Shown here one piece after another: positions 23,110 to 33,638 of a stretch of DNA of 64,000 nucleotides. The first letter of the stretch is position 1. Every line of letters starts with the position of its first letter. The notes beneath the pieces were generated by a model. That model was not told the origin of the DNA. It searched no databases and saw nothing but the letters and a program-made list of their open reading frames with translations. The stretch comes from Caryophanales bacterium UBA6865. GTDB lineage: Bacteria; Bacillota_I; Bacilli_A; RFN20; CAG-826. The stretch is taken from the NCBI GenBank assembly GCA_002449265.1, contig DKCV01000029.1, positions 29,535 to 93,534 on the forward strand, given 5' to 3'. The translations under genes were made by a program, and so were the position numbers.

Positions 23110-24006
23110 TTATTCTAAGTGTTCTCTCCAATTGGGAACAAAACGATTGTCACGAAGCATCGCTATTTCTTCTTTATAAGGATAAATCGTCTTTTTCCCT
23201 TCGCTTATCGTTGGGGTTTCTAATATTTTTGGTAGGTCAATTAAGCGTGGATTCTTCACCCAATTTTCTAAAGTCTTGAAACCGATTGTGCCATAGCCAA
23301 TATTATCATGACGGTCTTTATGAGAACCACGTTCGTTTTTGGAATCATTAAGGTGAATCACTTTTAAGGCGGATAGTCCGATAATGTGATCAAATTCATC
23401 AAGTGTACCGTCTACATCGTTCACATCATAGCCAGCATCATTAATATGACAAGTATCTAGACATACTCCGATTCTATCTTTTCTTTTTACTCCATCGATT
23501 ATCGCTTTGATTTCTTCAAAGCTAGAACCAATCTCGCTTCCTTTTCCGGCCATAGTTTCTAGACAAATTGTCACATCAGTATCATCTACATCAAAAACCT
23601 CGTTCAAACCGTCGATCACATAACGAATCCCTTTTTCTTTTGCTTCACCCACGCTACTTCCGGGATGAAGGACAAGATTCTTCAAAGAAAAATCATGGAC
23701 GCGTTTTAGCTCATCGATCAAAAAGGATTTCGCTAAAGATCTAGTCTCTTCTTTTAAAGGATTCGCTAGATTAATGATGTAGGGCGCATGGACAATGATT
23801 TTGCTCTCATTAATGCCCATTTGTCTTAAGAAAGCACGTCCTTCTTCAATCCGAAGGGAGGAAGTAGGAAGACGCCGAGTGTTTTGAGGGGCTCCTGTAT
23901 AAAACATAAAGGTGTTTTCGCCCCAAGCGTAGGCTTGTTTCACCGTCCCTAAATAAAATTCAGGGGCGCTTAAAGAAAGATGGCTTCCTAAATAGATGGT
24001 ATCCAT
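23110..24006 (-). CDS. nfo: Endonuclease IV (AP endonuclease)
   Basis: Zinc-dependent AP endonuclease of base excision repair, 298 residues. Metal-binding signatures are VLHPGSSVGEAKEKG, CLETMAGKGSEIGSSFEEI, VCLDTCHINDAGYDV and HLNDSKNERGSHKDRHDNIGYG. It overlaps the upstream DEAD helicase gene by 1 nt, the same pairing as yqfS-yqfR in B. subtilis. No terminator is visible before the convergent ispG end. Confidence 0.94.
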   Translation of the reverse strand: MDTIYLGSHLSLSAPEFYLGTVKQAYAWGENTFMFYTGAPQNTRRLPTSSLRIEEGRAFLRQMGINESKIIVHAPYIINLANPLKEETRSLAKSFLIDELKRVHDFSLKNLVLHPGSSVGEAKEKGIRYVIDGLNEVFDVDDTDVTICLETMAGKGSEIGSSFEEIKAIIDGVKRKDRIGVCLDTCHINDAGYDVNDVDGTLDEFDHIIGLSALKVIHLNDSKNERGSHKDRHDNIGYGTIGFKTLENWVKNPRLIDLPKILETPTISEGKKTIYPYKEEIAMLRDNRFVPNWREHLE

Positions 24007-25382
24007 TATGATTCGTTGTCCTTTCTAGCTTCTGAACGGAATTTTTTCTCGAGTTCCTTACGAACGCTTTTTTGAATTGCTTTACGGCGATATTTACGTT
24101 TGACTTTTTCAATCGCTAGTTTCTCTTTCTTTTTATAGCCAGGCTTAACGATTTTGCCACGATGTCTAGCTTTTGCGATTTTGATTTCTTTTTGTTCTTC
24201 TTCGTTTTGGAAGGCTTTTTTCTTACGCAGCTTCTCTTTGGGGAGTAATCCAACTGGATCTTTTTTTAGTTCTTCGTTTCGCAAAGAATAAAAGTCAAAT
24301 TTGACGCCTGTACCGATTAAGGCAAGAGGGAGTTTATTACTATCATCATCGTAAAAAACCCAAGAATCCCCTTCTTTTCCAAATCGTCCTGTTCTACCAG
24401 CCCGATGATGATAGAACTCTAAATCATTTGGCAAATCGACGGAAATAACATCGCTTACATCCGGAATATCCATTCCGCGGCTTAATAAGTCGCTAGAAAC
24501 AATGATGGGGGCTTTATTTTCTCGAATCGCCCGCAAAGCTTTCTTGCGGTTTCTTTCATCTAAATCGCCAGAAAAATAAATCGTATCGAATCCTTCTCCA
24601 ACTAAAAAACGGTTGATCTGCCCTACTTTTTCTTTGGTGCTTGCAAAAACAATGCACAAATAAGGACGGCGGATTTTTAAAAAAGAAAGAAGCGCATCGG
24701 TCAGTGGCCGATGTTTAATGTCAACTAAATGGTGACGGACGCTACTTGCAGTATTAACTTCTTCGTTTTCGTATTCAAAATCGCTTTTCACAAATCGATT
24801 TAGCTCATCTTTTAGGTTTTGCTTTAACGTTGCAGAGAAAACAAGAATTTGGGGTTCCCCAAGAATGGAAAACAAAGAGGCAATATCTTCAAAATAGCCT
24901 AAATCTAGAAGCATATCCGCTTCATCCAAGACAACAGTCCTCACATTATTTAAGGAAAGTAGATGCTGCTCTACTAAAATATCGTGGAGACGGCCTGGTG
25001 TTCCAATGACAATTTGGGGAGCAACGCTTAATCCTTCAACATTCTGGTTGACTTCGCTTTCGCTTGTGAACAAACGAACTTTTAATTTAGGGTAAAAACG
25101 AATAAAGGCGCGGGCAAATTCATACGTTTGGCGAGCTAATTCCCTTGTAGGACAAATGATAATGTCTTGAACTCGCTCTAAATTCATATCTAGTTTGGCG
25201 AGAATGGGTATTAAATAAGCATGCGTTTTCCCGCTTCCTGTCGCACTTTGGGCAAGGAGAGATTTCCCTCTAAGCGCTCTAGGAATAACAACGCTTTGAA
25301 CTTTCGAGGGTTCTTTATAACCGAGTTTTTCTAGCGCGTTAATGAGACTTGACGATAAATTGAATGCTTTAAAAGATGCCAT
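24006..25382 (-). CDS. cshB: DEAD-box RNA helicase, CshB-like
   Basis: A 458-residue DEAD-box helicase. Motifs in order: Q motif (FNLSSSLINALEKLGYKEPSKVQ), I AQSATGSGKT, Ia PTRELARQ, Ib GTPGRLHD, II VLDEADMLLD, III SATL, IV-V VSSDLLSRGMDIPDV and VI HHRAGRTGR. A basic tail of about 75 residues (from LRKKKAFQNEEEQK) probably helps RNA binding. In B. subtilis CshB acts in cold adaptation and RNA remodelling and lies beside nfo, as here. The specific name rests on that neighbourhood. Confidence 0.85.
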   Translation of the reverse strand: MASFKAFNLSSSLINALEKLGYKEPSKVQSVVIPRALRGKSLLAQSATGSGKTHAYLIPILAKLDMNLERVQDIIICPTRELARQTYEFARAFIRFYPKLKVRLFTSESEVNQNVEGLSVAPQIVIGTPGRLHDILVEQHLLSLNNVRTVVLDEADMLLDLGYFEDIASLFSILGEPQILVFSATLKQNLKDELNRFVKSDFEYENEEVNTASSVRHHLVDIKHRPLTDALLSFLKIRRPYLCIVFASTKEKVGQINRFLVGEGFDTIYFSGDLDERNRKKALRAIRENKAPIIVSSDLLSRGMDIPDVSDVISVDLPNDLEFYHHRAGRTGRFGKEGDSWVFYDDDSNKLPLALIGTGVKFDFYSLRNEELKKDPVGLLPKEKLRKKKAFQNEEEQKEIKIAKARHRGKIVKPGYKKKEKLAIEKVKRKYRRKAIQKSVRKELEKKFRSEARKDNES

Positions 25383-25432
25383 AACGCATAAAATTATAGT
25401 GTTTTTTCTCGGTCCTTTCTAGCCTTATGGAC

Positions 25433-25438
25433 TATAAT
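25433..25438 (+). promoter_or_regulatory. -10 box for a leaderless ispH mRNA
   Basis: Consensus TATAAT ends 6 nt before the ispH ATG at 25445. There is no SD. Confidence 0.6.
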
Positions 25439-25444
25439 ACGAGT

Positions 25445-26320
25445 ATGAAAATTTTTACGTTAGAACCCCATTCGTATTGTGAAGGTGTCACAAAAGCCTT
25501 TTTGCTCGCAAAAAAAGCAAAGAAAGAACACCCTAACCAAAAAATATATCTTCTTGGATCGCTCGTACATAACGAAGATGCCGTAAACGAACTCACGAAA
25601 GATGGTTTTATCTTAATCGACGAAAGAAAAGAAGATTTCCGTTCTTCTTTGAACGAGATTCCAGTTGGTTCAATCGTCATATTTTCCGCGCATGGTCACC
25701 CCGAAGATTACAATGAGATTGCTAAAAATAAACAGCTTCTCGTTTACGATGCGACATGCGAGAAAGTGAAAAAGAACCTAGAAGCAATCGCTTATTTTGT
25801 TCACGCGGGTCGCGAAGTGATTTTTTTAGGTGAGAAAAATCATTTAGAAGCAGTTGCTGCTTTATCCTATGGCGAAAAAGTTCATTTTTTAGACGCGAAA
25901 AGATTGTCGGAATTTGATTTCTCCCTTGTGAAAGATAAGGCTCCAGCTTTTCTCACCCAAACAACCATGAGCGAGGATGATGTCCGTGAAGCTGGAAAAT
26001 TTATTCTTGAAAAGATTCCTGCCGCTTTCGTTATGGATGGCCGCTGCGAAAGCACAAAAAAACGCCAATTTAATTTTTATTTGGCGCCGAGAGAAGCCGA
26101 TATCATTATTGTTTTAGGTTCCTTAACAAGCAATAACACCATGAAGCTTGTCTCTATTGCAAAAGAATCTCATCCTGACGCTAGGGTTTTCCGTGCGCGG
26201 AACTTAGATGAACTCCAAAAATTCAATTTGTCCCCTTATCATTACGCGATTCTTGCTAGCGGAGCCTCAACATCCCCTTCCGTTTATAATGCATGCTTAG
26301 AATACTTAAAAAGCCTTTAA
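25445..26320 (+). CDS. ispH: 4-hydroxy-3-methylbut-2-enyl diphosphate reductase
   Basis: Last enzyme of the MEP pathway; it makes IPP and DMAPP from HMBPP with a Fe-S cluster. It has 291 residues with the three cluster cysteines in SYCEGVTKA (Cys12), YDATCEKVKK and DGRCESTKKRQ, plus the FSAHGHPEDYNE motif, GEKNHLEA, and TQTTMSED with the catalytic Glu. The ATG at 25445 is chosen because the -10 hexamer lies upstream of it and inside the longer frame that opens at 25427. The stop abuts the convergent trmK stop with no gap. Confidence 0.92.
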   Translation: MKIFTLEPHSYCEGVTKAFLLAKKAKKEHPNQKIYLLGSLVHNEDAVNELTKDGFILIDERKEDFRSSLNEIPVGSIVIFSAHGHPEDYNEIAKNKQLLVYDATCEKVKKNLEAIAYFVHAGREVIFLGEKNHLEAVAALSYGEKVHFLDAKRLSEFDFSLVKDKAPAFLTQTTMSEDDVREAGKFILEKIPAAFVMDGRCESTKKRQFNFYLAPREADIIIVLGSLTSNNTMKLVSIAKESHPDARVFRARNLDELQKFNLSPYHYAILASGASTSPSVYNACLEYLKSL

Positions 26321-26995
26321 TTAAAGAACGTTATGTTTGATGAGGTTGATTTCTTTTTCTAATTCTTCTTTTACGGAAAAAGATAAATTCTGTTGCATCA
26401 AAATCGCTTCTTTTGTTTTTAATAATGAAAGAAAATAAGTCCGCCAAGCCTTACTTTTACGAGTAATTTCAATTGGTCCGAAATAGCATTCGAGCGGAGA
26501 ATACCCTATAGGATGATGAATGTTTTTAAACCGATAAACGCAATAAGGTTTCTCTTTATCATAGAAAAAAGAATCCTCAATCGCTAAAAAACCAATATCG
26601 CCGAGTTTTTCTAAAAGAAAGGGATATTCGCGATGCGCATCAATCACTAGATAGGAAACATTAACGAGTTTTTCGGGGTGAGAAAGAAGAATAGAAGAAA
26701 TAAGCTCTCCCCCCATTCCAGCGAGAATCACTTCGTTCACATCGTTTGGAATAGGAGCAATTCCATACCCTAAAGAACAAAGAATTTCCTTTTCGAATCC
26801 AGCTTCTTTAATTGCACTTTGCATGCGCTTATAAGGACCGATTTTATTTTCGACAGCGAATGCGTGCTTCACAATACCTCGCGAAATAAGCTCAATCGGA
26901 ACTAAGGCGTGATCGCTACCGATATCGGCAGGATATGAATCTTTGCCCACAAAACTAATAATCGTCTCTAAACGCCTAGAAAGCTTACTTGTCAT
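26321..26995 (-). CDS. trmK: tRNA (adenine(22)-N1)-methyltransferase
   Basis: A 224-residue SAM-dependent methyltransferase of the TrmK (YqfN) family that makes m1A22 in tRNA. Signatures: SYPADIGSDHALVPIELISRG (SAM motif I), GYGIAPIPNDVNEVILAGMGGELI with the AGMGG motif, and a C-terminal helical region with FGPIEITRK. In B. subtilis trmK also lies downstream of sigA. It overlaps the second sigma gene by 1 nt and is the last gene of the dnaG operon. Confidence 0.9.
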   Translation of the reverse strand: MTSKLSRRLETIISFVGKDSYPADIGSDHALVPIELISRGIVKHAFAVENKIGPYKRMQSAIKEAGFEKEILCSLGYGIAPIPNDVNEVILAGMGGELISSILLSHPEKLVNVSYLVIDAHREYPFLLEKLGDIGFLAIEDSFFYDKEKPYCVYRFKNIHHPIGYSPLECYFGPIEITRKSKAWRTYFLSLLKTKEAILMQQNLSFSVKEELEKEINLIKHNVL

Positions 26996-28080
26996 TATCG
27001 AATAGCCTCTTTCATCTTCCGTAAGGCACGTTCCTTGATTTGACGGATTCTTTCGCGAGAGACATGGTAATCTTTAGCGATTGTTTCTCCATCCTCTTTT
27101 TTCTTCCCAGAAATGCCGTAGATGCGGGTGATAATATCTTTTTCTTGCGCGTTCAATGCATTTAGTCCTTCAGCGATTTGGCGCATATTGTCTTCCAAAT
27201 CAAGTGACTTAGTGATATCTGGCTCACTTTCTTCATCCGCTTCAAAATCGGATAGTTCCCCATCTTCATCATCACCAACTTTTTCATTTAAAGAAACGAT
27301 AGGCATTTTGTAAAAGGAATCTAATTCTTTAATCATCTCGCTTGTCCATTCTGGATAGGCGGCGATGAGCTCTTCGTCTGTTGGTTCTCTTGATAAAGCG
27401 ATAGCGAGTTCCGCGCGGTTCTTTTTTAATCGGGCAATATCTTGAGCTTTATGATTTGGAATGTGGATCGAATTTTTAGAATCGTTAATCCCACGATTGA
27501 TACTTTGCTTGATCCACCAAGTCGCATAGGTAGAGAACTTAAAGCCTTTCGTGTAATCGAATTTATCAACGGCGCGAATCAATCCTTCGTTCCCGTTTTG
27601 AATCAAATCACCAAACGGAACATCACTTCGGTTATAGTGAGAAGCGATACTTACCACGAGACGAAGATTGGAAGTGATTAATTTTTCTCGCGCTTTTTTG
27701 CCTTCACTCACAAGATTTTTTAGTTCTTTTTCATCGCTTTTATCGCTAAGCAAAGCAACTTCCGCTTTTTTGCCAAGTTCCATCGCTTTCCCTAACGTTA
27801 TTTCTTCTTCCTTGCTCAAAATCGGGTATTTGCCCATTTCAGAAAGATAAAGGGCCACAGAATCGCTACTCGAAGTAACATTACTAGAAAGAATCGGTTC
27901 ATCAACTAGTTTGATTCCTTTCTCATCTAGGTAATCAACTAACGAATCGTATTCATCTTCACTTAGCGAAAGCTCATCAGAAAGGTCCAAAAGAAGATTA
28001 CAAGAAAGAAAGCCTTTCTTCTTATAAAGAATTAAGGCTTCTTCCTTTGCTTTTTCGAGTGGTTTCTTCGCTTGCTCCAT
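26995..28080 (-). CDS. Second RpoD-type sigma factor (paralog of the adjacent rpoD)
   Basis: A 361-residue sigma-70 protein, 3 nt after rpoD. It keeps region 1.1 (about residues 14-60, SLSEDEYDSLVDYLDEKGIKLV, parallel to rpoD), region 1.2 (VALYLSEMGKYPILSKEEE), region 2 (NLRLVVSIASHY, DKFDYTKGFKFSTYATWWIKQ) and region 4.2 (DYHVSRERIRQIKERALRKMKEA). The long acidic N-terminus of rpoD is missing. Region 2.4 reads RGINDSKNSIHIPNHK where rpoD has RAIADQARTIRIPVHM, so -10 recognition may differ. Group 2 sigmas usually lack region 1.1. Role unknown; an alternative primary-like sigma is the best guess. Confidence 0.85.
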   Translation of the reverse strand: MEQAKKPLEKAKEEALILYKKKGFLSCNLLLDLSDELSLSEDEYDSLVDYLDEKGIKLVDEPILSSNVTSSSDSVALYLSEMGKYPILSKEEEITLGKAMELGKKAEVALLSDKSDEKELKNLVSEGKKAREKLITSNLRLVVSIASHYNRSDVPFGDLIQNGNEGLIRAVDKFDYTKGFKFSTYATWWIKQSINRGINDSKNSIHIPNHKAQDIARLKKNRAELAIALSREPTDEELIAAYPEWTSEMIKELDSFYKMPIVSLNEKVGDDEDGELSDFEADEESEPDITKSLDLEDNMRQIAEGLNALNAQEKDIITRIYGISGKKKEDGETIAKDYHVSRERIRQIKERALRKMKEAIR

Positions 28081-28083
28081 AAT

Positions 28084-29517
28084 TTATTTTTTCGAGGTGT
28101 CAGGTCCGTTCATGGTAAAGGTATCGCGGTAATCACCTAATTTCTTGGCTCTAGTTGGATGGCGGAGTTTACGAATCGCCTTCGCTTCGATTTGACGAAT
28201 TCTTTCTCTTGTTACGCCGAATTCTTTTCCAACTTCTTCTAACGTTCTTGGACGGTTATCGTCTAACCCGTATCGGAGACGTAAGACTTTCTCTTCACGG
28301 TCAGTGAGATCCTTCATGATTTCATAAAGTTCGTCTTTTAATAAAGACTTAGTCGTATATTCTTCAGGAGATTGTGCTTCTTTGTCTTCAATAAAATCGC
28401 CTAAGTGGCTATCGTCTTCTTCACCGATTGGTGTTTCTAAAGAGACAGGTTCCATCGCGATGCGCTGAATTTCGCGGATTCTTTCTGGAGAAAGGGCACC
28501 ATCCATTTTGGCGCTGATTTCTTCCGCAGTTGGGTCACGTCCTAATTCTTGGACAAGTTGGCGTTGAACGCGGGTCATTTTATTGATCGTTTCCACCATA
28601 TGAACAGGAATACGGATGGTTCTAGCTTGGTCAGCGATTGCACGAGTAATTGCTTGACGAATCCACCAAGTCGCATAGGTAGAGAACTTAAAACCTTTTG
28701 TGTAATCGAATTTTTCAACGGCTTTAATTAAGCCCATATTTCCTTCTTGAATCAAATCAAGGAAGTGCATCCCACGTCCGACATAGTGTTTCGCAATTGA
28801 AATAACGAGTCGCAAGTTCGCCGTAATCAGTTTGTTTTTGGCGTTTTGCCCATCTTCAACGGTGCATTTCGTTAAGAAGATTTCCTTGGTAGGATAATTA
28901 AAACGAATTGCTTTGTACCAAGCGTCAAAAGTATCGCTTCCACCATTCTTGGCGTATTCATCGTAGAATTCATGAAGTTTTTCCATGGCTTCATCACCGC
29001 TAGCGATTTGTTTTGCTAATTCGGTTTCCTCTTTGGCATTTAATAGATTGACCTTTCCAATCTCTTTTAAATACATCTTAACGGAGTCATTGACTTTAAC
29101 TTCGCCGGATTGAAGCTTGCTAAAATCATCGATGGCTTCGACTTCGTCTTTTTCTGCGCTTTCGTCACTAAGCTCTTCATCGGCTTCCATTTCTTGATTT
29201 TGTTTTTCTAAATCAATTTCGCCGACATCGGCATCGTCTAAAGAGGTTTCTTCTTCATCACCGACGATTTTAATGCCGCTATTTTGGAAAAAATCGATTA
29301 ATCCTTCATAATCGTCTTCGCTTAAATCGTATTTGCTGGTAAGGTCCATGATTTCGCCTTGGTCGAGAGACCCTTTTTCCTTGCCGCGTTTAAGCAAGTC
29401 TTTCTTTAAATCTGCGATGATTTTGTTTTCTTCGTTTTCTTCATCGTCAATCAAGAATTCTTCATCTTCCATTTCGATTTCTTCATTTTCGGAAATCTTT
29501 TTCGCTTTCTTTGCCAT
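28084..29517 (-). CDS. rpoD: Primary RNA polymerase sigma factor RpoD/SigA
   Basis: The housekeeping sigma factor, 477 residues. It has a Glu/Asp-rich N-terminus, region 1.1 (about 45-85, DLTSKYDLSEDDYEGLIDFFQ), region 1.2 (MYLKEIGKVNLLNAKEE), region 2 with DLIQEGNMGLIKAVEKFDYTKGFKFSTYATWW-type core and RAIADQARTIRIPVHM, region 3 (RVQRQLVQELGRDPTAEEI) and region 4.2 (EVGKEFGVTRERIRQIEAKAIRKLRHP). It lies between dnaG and a sigma paralog in the macromolecular-synthesis order. The SD is GAGGAGA, 7 nt before the ATG. Confidence 0.95.
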   Translation of the reverse strand: MAKKAKKISENEEIEMEDEEFLIDDEENEENKIIADLKKDLLKRGKEKGSLDQGEIMDLTSKYDLSEDDYEGLIDFFQNSGIKIVGDEEETSLDDADVGEIDLEKQNQEMEADEELSDESAEKDEVEAIDDFSKLQSGEVKVNDSVKMYLKEIGKVNLLNAKEETELAKQIASGDEAMEKLHEFYDEYAKNGGSDTFDAWYKAIRFNYPTKEIFLTKCTVEDGQNAKNKLITANLRLVISIAKHYVGRGMHFLDLIQEGNMGLIKAVEKFDYTKGFKFSTYATWWIRQAITRAIADQARTIRIPVHMVETINKMTRVQRQLVQELGRDPTAEEISAKMDGALSPERIREIQRIAMEPVSLETPIGEEDDSHLGDFIEDKEAQSPEEYTTKSLLKDELYEIMKDLTDREEKVLRLRYGLDDNRPRTLEEVGKEFGVTRERIRQIEAKAIRKLRHPTRAKKLGDYRDTFTMNGPDTSKK

Positions 29518-29544
29518 AATTTGTCTCCTCTATTCTATTTACAA

Positions 29545-31362
29545 TCATTTTGTGGAAGGGAACGCTTTTCCAAGTTCCTCAGCCATTCTTTTGATTAGTT
29601 CAATTTTTTCGTTATCGCCACTAGCCTCCTGATAGTCACTTTGAATCTTACGCTTTTCTCGGAAAGCCTTTCTTTCTTCGGAGATTACCTTGCTAATCGT
29701 TTCATACGTTTCGCGGTTCGGGGGCGGATAAACCGTTTCCCCGCTTAAGGAAATCAATGTATCGCGTAATTCGTTCGCATTTTCAAAACCTTTGCCATCA
29801 ATTTTGCTAATAAAGGAAGCGATAGAAGATGATTCGCTAGGAGTGTCGATAACAATATCGGCGATTTTGTTTAAAATAGGATCGTAGAAATTGTCGATAT
29901 TCTTCTCAAAATAGGTTACCGCATCCTTATAGTAAAGCATGTAATAAAGCATCTCTCGTTCGGCATTAAATAGCCTTTGATAGGATTTTCGACTTGACTC
30001 CTCTTTATAAAAAGTCGGGGTTTTTACTTCATATGCGCTAGATTCGTCATCACTGCTCATTTGATTTTGGTTTTTGATGACTTCCCGAAGCTGAATTCGA
30101 ATCGTTTCAGGCAAATATCCCGTTGCCTTAGCAAGCTTATTGATGTAATTTTCGCGGTCAACTCCAGCTTGGACGCTAGAAAGGAAGGGCAGGAAATGAA
30201 AAAGGGCTTTGCGTTTTTCTTCTGGCGTAGATAAAGAACGGACGTTTAGATAATAGTTCAATTGGAAATCGAAGGGATCGCTTAAAGAATTCATCGCCTT
30301 TTTTAGGGCTTCAGGTCCATCACTTTGGAAGATATCATCTGGATCTCTTTTATCAAGAGGATTAAGGACTAAGCGGAACGGAATACCGGATTTTTGAAGC
30401 GGAGCGATGGCTTTCATCATTCCGATTTGCCCTGGATCATCGCCATCTAAGCAAAGTCGAATTTCACAATTCAATTTTCTAAGCAACGAGATTTGCTCTT
30501 TCGTTAAGTTCGTGCCCATAAGAGCGACAGCGCTAGGCATATCCGCCTTTCCTAAAGCAATCGTATCCATAAAGCCTTCCAATACGTAGACATATCCGTC
30601 ATGATGGGCATATTTTCTAGCATTATGATAGTTATACAAAAGCTGCCCCTTATGGAAAATCTTCGTTTCAGGGCTATTGATATATTTCGCGGTGTCCTCT
30701 TCTTTTAAACGTCTAGCCGAAAATCCGACAACTTGTCCAAAAGGATCAAAAAGCGGAAAGATTAATCTTCCAGCATTAGAATCGCTAGTCCCTTGAGCAC
30801 GGGCTAAAGCAATCCCGATATCCTCAATAGATTTTAAAGAGTGCCCTTTCGCTTGAAGGTATTGAATCGTCTTCTTCCCATCCATTGGAGAATATCCAAG
30901 ACGATACTTTTCAACATCTTCTTGCGTGATTCCACGTTCTTTCAAATAGTTTCTAGCAGTCTCAGCTTCGCCAATGGAAAGAGAATATTCATAATAACTT
31001 TGAAGGTCATTAATGCAGGAATACAAAGTCTCTAAAGAAGGGTCAACACGTTTTTGGAAAGTCGGCTTAGACAAGCGCGGATCATGAAAGCCGACTAAAT
31101 CAGCCAATTTTCTAGCGGCGTCATCGAAACTAATCTTTTCATAGTGCTGAATAAAAGTAATTGCATTCCCGCCTTCTCCACAAGAGAAGCATTTATAGAT
31201 TTGCTTATCTTTAGAAATGTTCAAAGAAGGATGCTTGTCGTCATGAAATGGGCAAAGAGCAACATAACTACGCCCTTTTTTAATAACATGAATGTAGGAA
31301 GAAATAACGCTGACAATATCAGCTGATTTGAGAAGATTATCAATCACATCTTGTTCAATCAT
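29545..31362 (-). CDS. dnaG: DNA primase
   Basis: Synthesises RNA primers for replication. About 605 residues: a CHC2 zinc-binding domain with Cys, His, Cys, Cys in ALCPFHDDKHPS and YKCFSCGEGG (near residues 37-62), an RNA polymerase core (YLKERGITQEDVEKYRLGYSP), the TOPRIM motifs VLEGFMDTIALGKA and RLCLDGDDPGQ, and a C-terminal helicase-binding domain. AGGAGG precedes two consecutive ATGs (31365 and 31362); the second has the better 7-nt spacing. It heads the dnaG-rpoD-sigma-trmK operon. A palindrome lies in the promoter region. Confidence 0.94.
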   Translation of the reverse strand: MIEQDVIDNLLKSADIVSVISSYIHVIKKGRSYVALCPFHDDKHPSLNISKDKQIYKCFSCGEGGNAITFIQHYEKISFDDAARKLADLVGFHDPRLSKPTFQKRVDPSLETLYSCINDLQSYYEYSLSIGEAETARNYLKERGITQEDVEKYRLGYSPMDGKKTIQYLQAKGHSLKSIEDIGIALARAQGTSDSNAGRLIFPLFDPFGQVVGFSARRLKEEDTAKYINSPETKIFHKGQLLYNYHNARKYAHHDGYVYVLEGFMDTIALGKADMPSAVALMGTNLTKEQISLLRKLNCEIRLCLDGDDPGQIGMMKAIAPLQKSGIPFRLVLNPLDKRDPDDIFQSDGPEALKKAMNSLSDPFDFQLNYYLNVRSLSTPEEKRKALFHFLPFLSSVQAGVDRENYINKLAKATGYLPETIRIQLREVIKNQNQMSSDDESSAYEVKTPTFYKEESSRKSYQRLFNAEREMLYYMLYYKDAVTYFEKNIDNFYDPILNKIADIVIDTPSESSSIASFISKIDGKGFENANELRDTLISLSGETVYPPPNRETYETISKVISEERKAFREKRKIQSDYQEASGDNEKIELIKRMAEELGKAFPSTK

Positions 31363-31386
31363 CATTATTCCTCCTATTCTTTCTTA

Positions 31387-31405
31387 TATATTACAAAGTA
31401 ATATA
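31387..31405. promoter_or_regulatory. Operator-like palindrome upstream of dnaG
   Basis: TATATTAC (31387-31394), AAA and GTAATATA (31398-31405) form perfect 8-bp arms, about 20 bp upstream of the dnaG start. It overlaps the expected promoter, so a repressor could control the whole primase-sigma operon from here. No regulator is identified. Confidence 0.4.
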
Positions 31406-31449
31406 AATATACTAAATTTCGACTATGTTTTAACTACTTATCACCTAAT

Positions 31450-32829
<1,380 letters not shown>

Positions 32830-32867
32830 AAAATCAAACAAAAAACCTTTCTTTTTAGAACCTAAGT

Positions 32868-32895
32868 ATTTTAGATTCATAGAAAAGATTGTCAA
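32868..32895 (-). promoter_or_regulatory. Promoter of glyS
   Basis: On the - strand TTGACA (32895-32890), a 16-nt spacer and TAAAAT (32873-32868). It gives a leader of about 30 nt and excludes the upstream in-frame ATG at 32880 as start. Confidence 0.6.
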
Positions 32896-32912
32896 CCTAT
32901 TATGAGTGAACT

Positions 32913-33638
32913 TTAGTAACAGGCAGAAAGGGTCTTTAGGGTTTTAAAGGCGATTCCTAAATTATGGGAGATATATTCAGCAAGATCTTCGATGATTTCT
33001 AGACATTCTTGATCAAGAAAGGCCACACGCGTAAAATCAGAAACTTTGCAGCGGAAAATATAGCGATAAATCGATAGATAGCGGGCGTTCATTTTCTTCA
33101 TAGCAAGAGGATCTTCATTTTCGCAAACAAACCCCCCTTCTTCGAAATCAACGCCGATAATGCCTACTTTTTTGCGACAATACACGCATTCATCAACATC
33201 TAATCCGTAGCCTTCTAATTCGATGTAGCGAGCGAACAATAATAGAGCCGAAGTTAAAGGCGAGAAACCTTTTTTAATCGATTCCATCGCTTCTTCTAAC
33301 CACAAATACGCTTCTTGGGCGATATCTTCCATAACAAGCTTGCTACTGATTTCGGCAATAAAAGAGAGGGAAGACATTAATTTTAAGTCATCGCGATAAG
33401 ATGGCGCTTGTAAGCATTTCCCCTCTTTTAGGGTCCAGGAATCGTTAAAGCTTTCCAAAAAACAAGATGAATAAGAAAGTAAAAGCAAACAAGAAGCGTT
33501 TTTGCTCGTTATCTTTTTTGCCCCACGTGCACGGAAAGAAATTAGTCCCTCCCTAGTTAAAAAAGTGACGATAAGATCATTTTCTTTATATTGGCTAAGA
33601 TGAATGACATAGCCTTCAACTAACTTAGTCTCCTTCAT
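32913..33638 (-). CDS. recO: DNA repair protein RecO
   Basis: RecF-pathway mediator that loads RecA onto SSB-coated DNA and anneals strands. It has 241 residues with an N-terminal OB-fold (VEGYVIHLSQYKENDLIVTFLTREGLISF) and a helical C-terminal domain containing the zinc-site cysteines CVYCRKK and GFVCENED. ATG 33638 is chosen; it lies inside the last codons of era (14-nt overlap). The order era-recO is common in Firmicutes. Confidence 0.9.
   Translation of the reverse strand: MKETKLVEGYVIHLSQYKENDLIVTFLTREGLISFRARGAKKITSKNASCLLLLSYSSCFLESFNDSWTLKEGKCLQAPSYRDDLKLMSSLSFIAEISSKLVMEDIAQEAYLWLEEAMESIKKGFSPLTSALLLFARYIELEGYGLDVDECVYCRKKVGIIGVDFEEGGFVCENEDPLAMKKMNARYLSIYRYIFRCKVSDFTRVAFLDQECLEIIEDLAEYISHNLGIAFKTLKTLSACY

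Noticed and set aside
32830..32912. T-box leader for glyS
   Set aside because: The promoter (32868-32895) leaves a leader of only about 30 nt, too short for a T-box.
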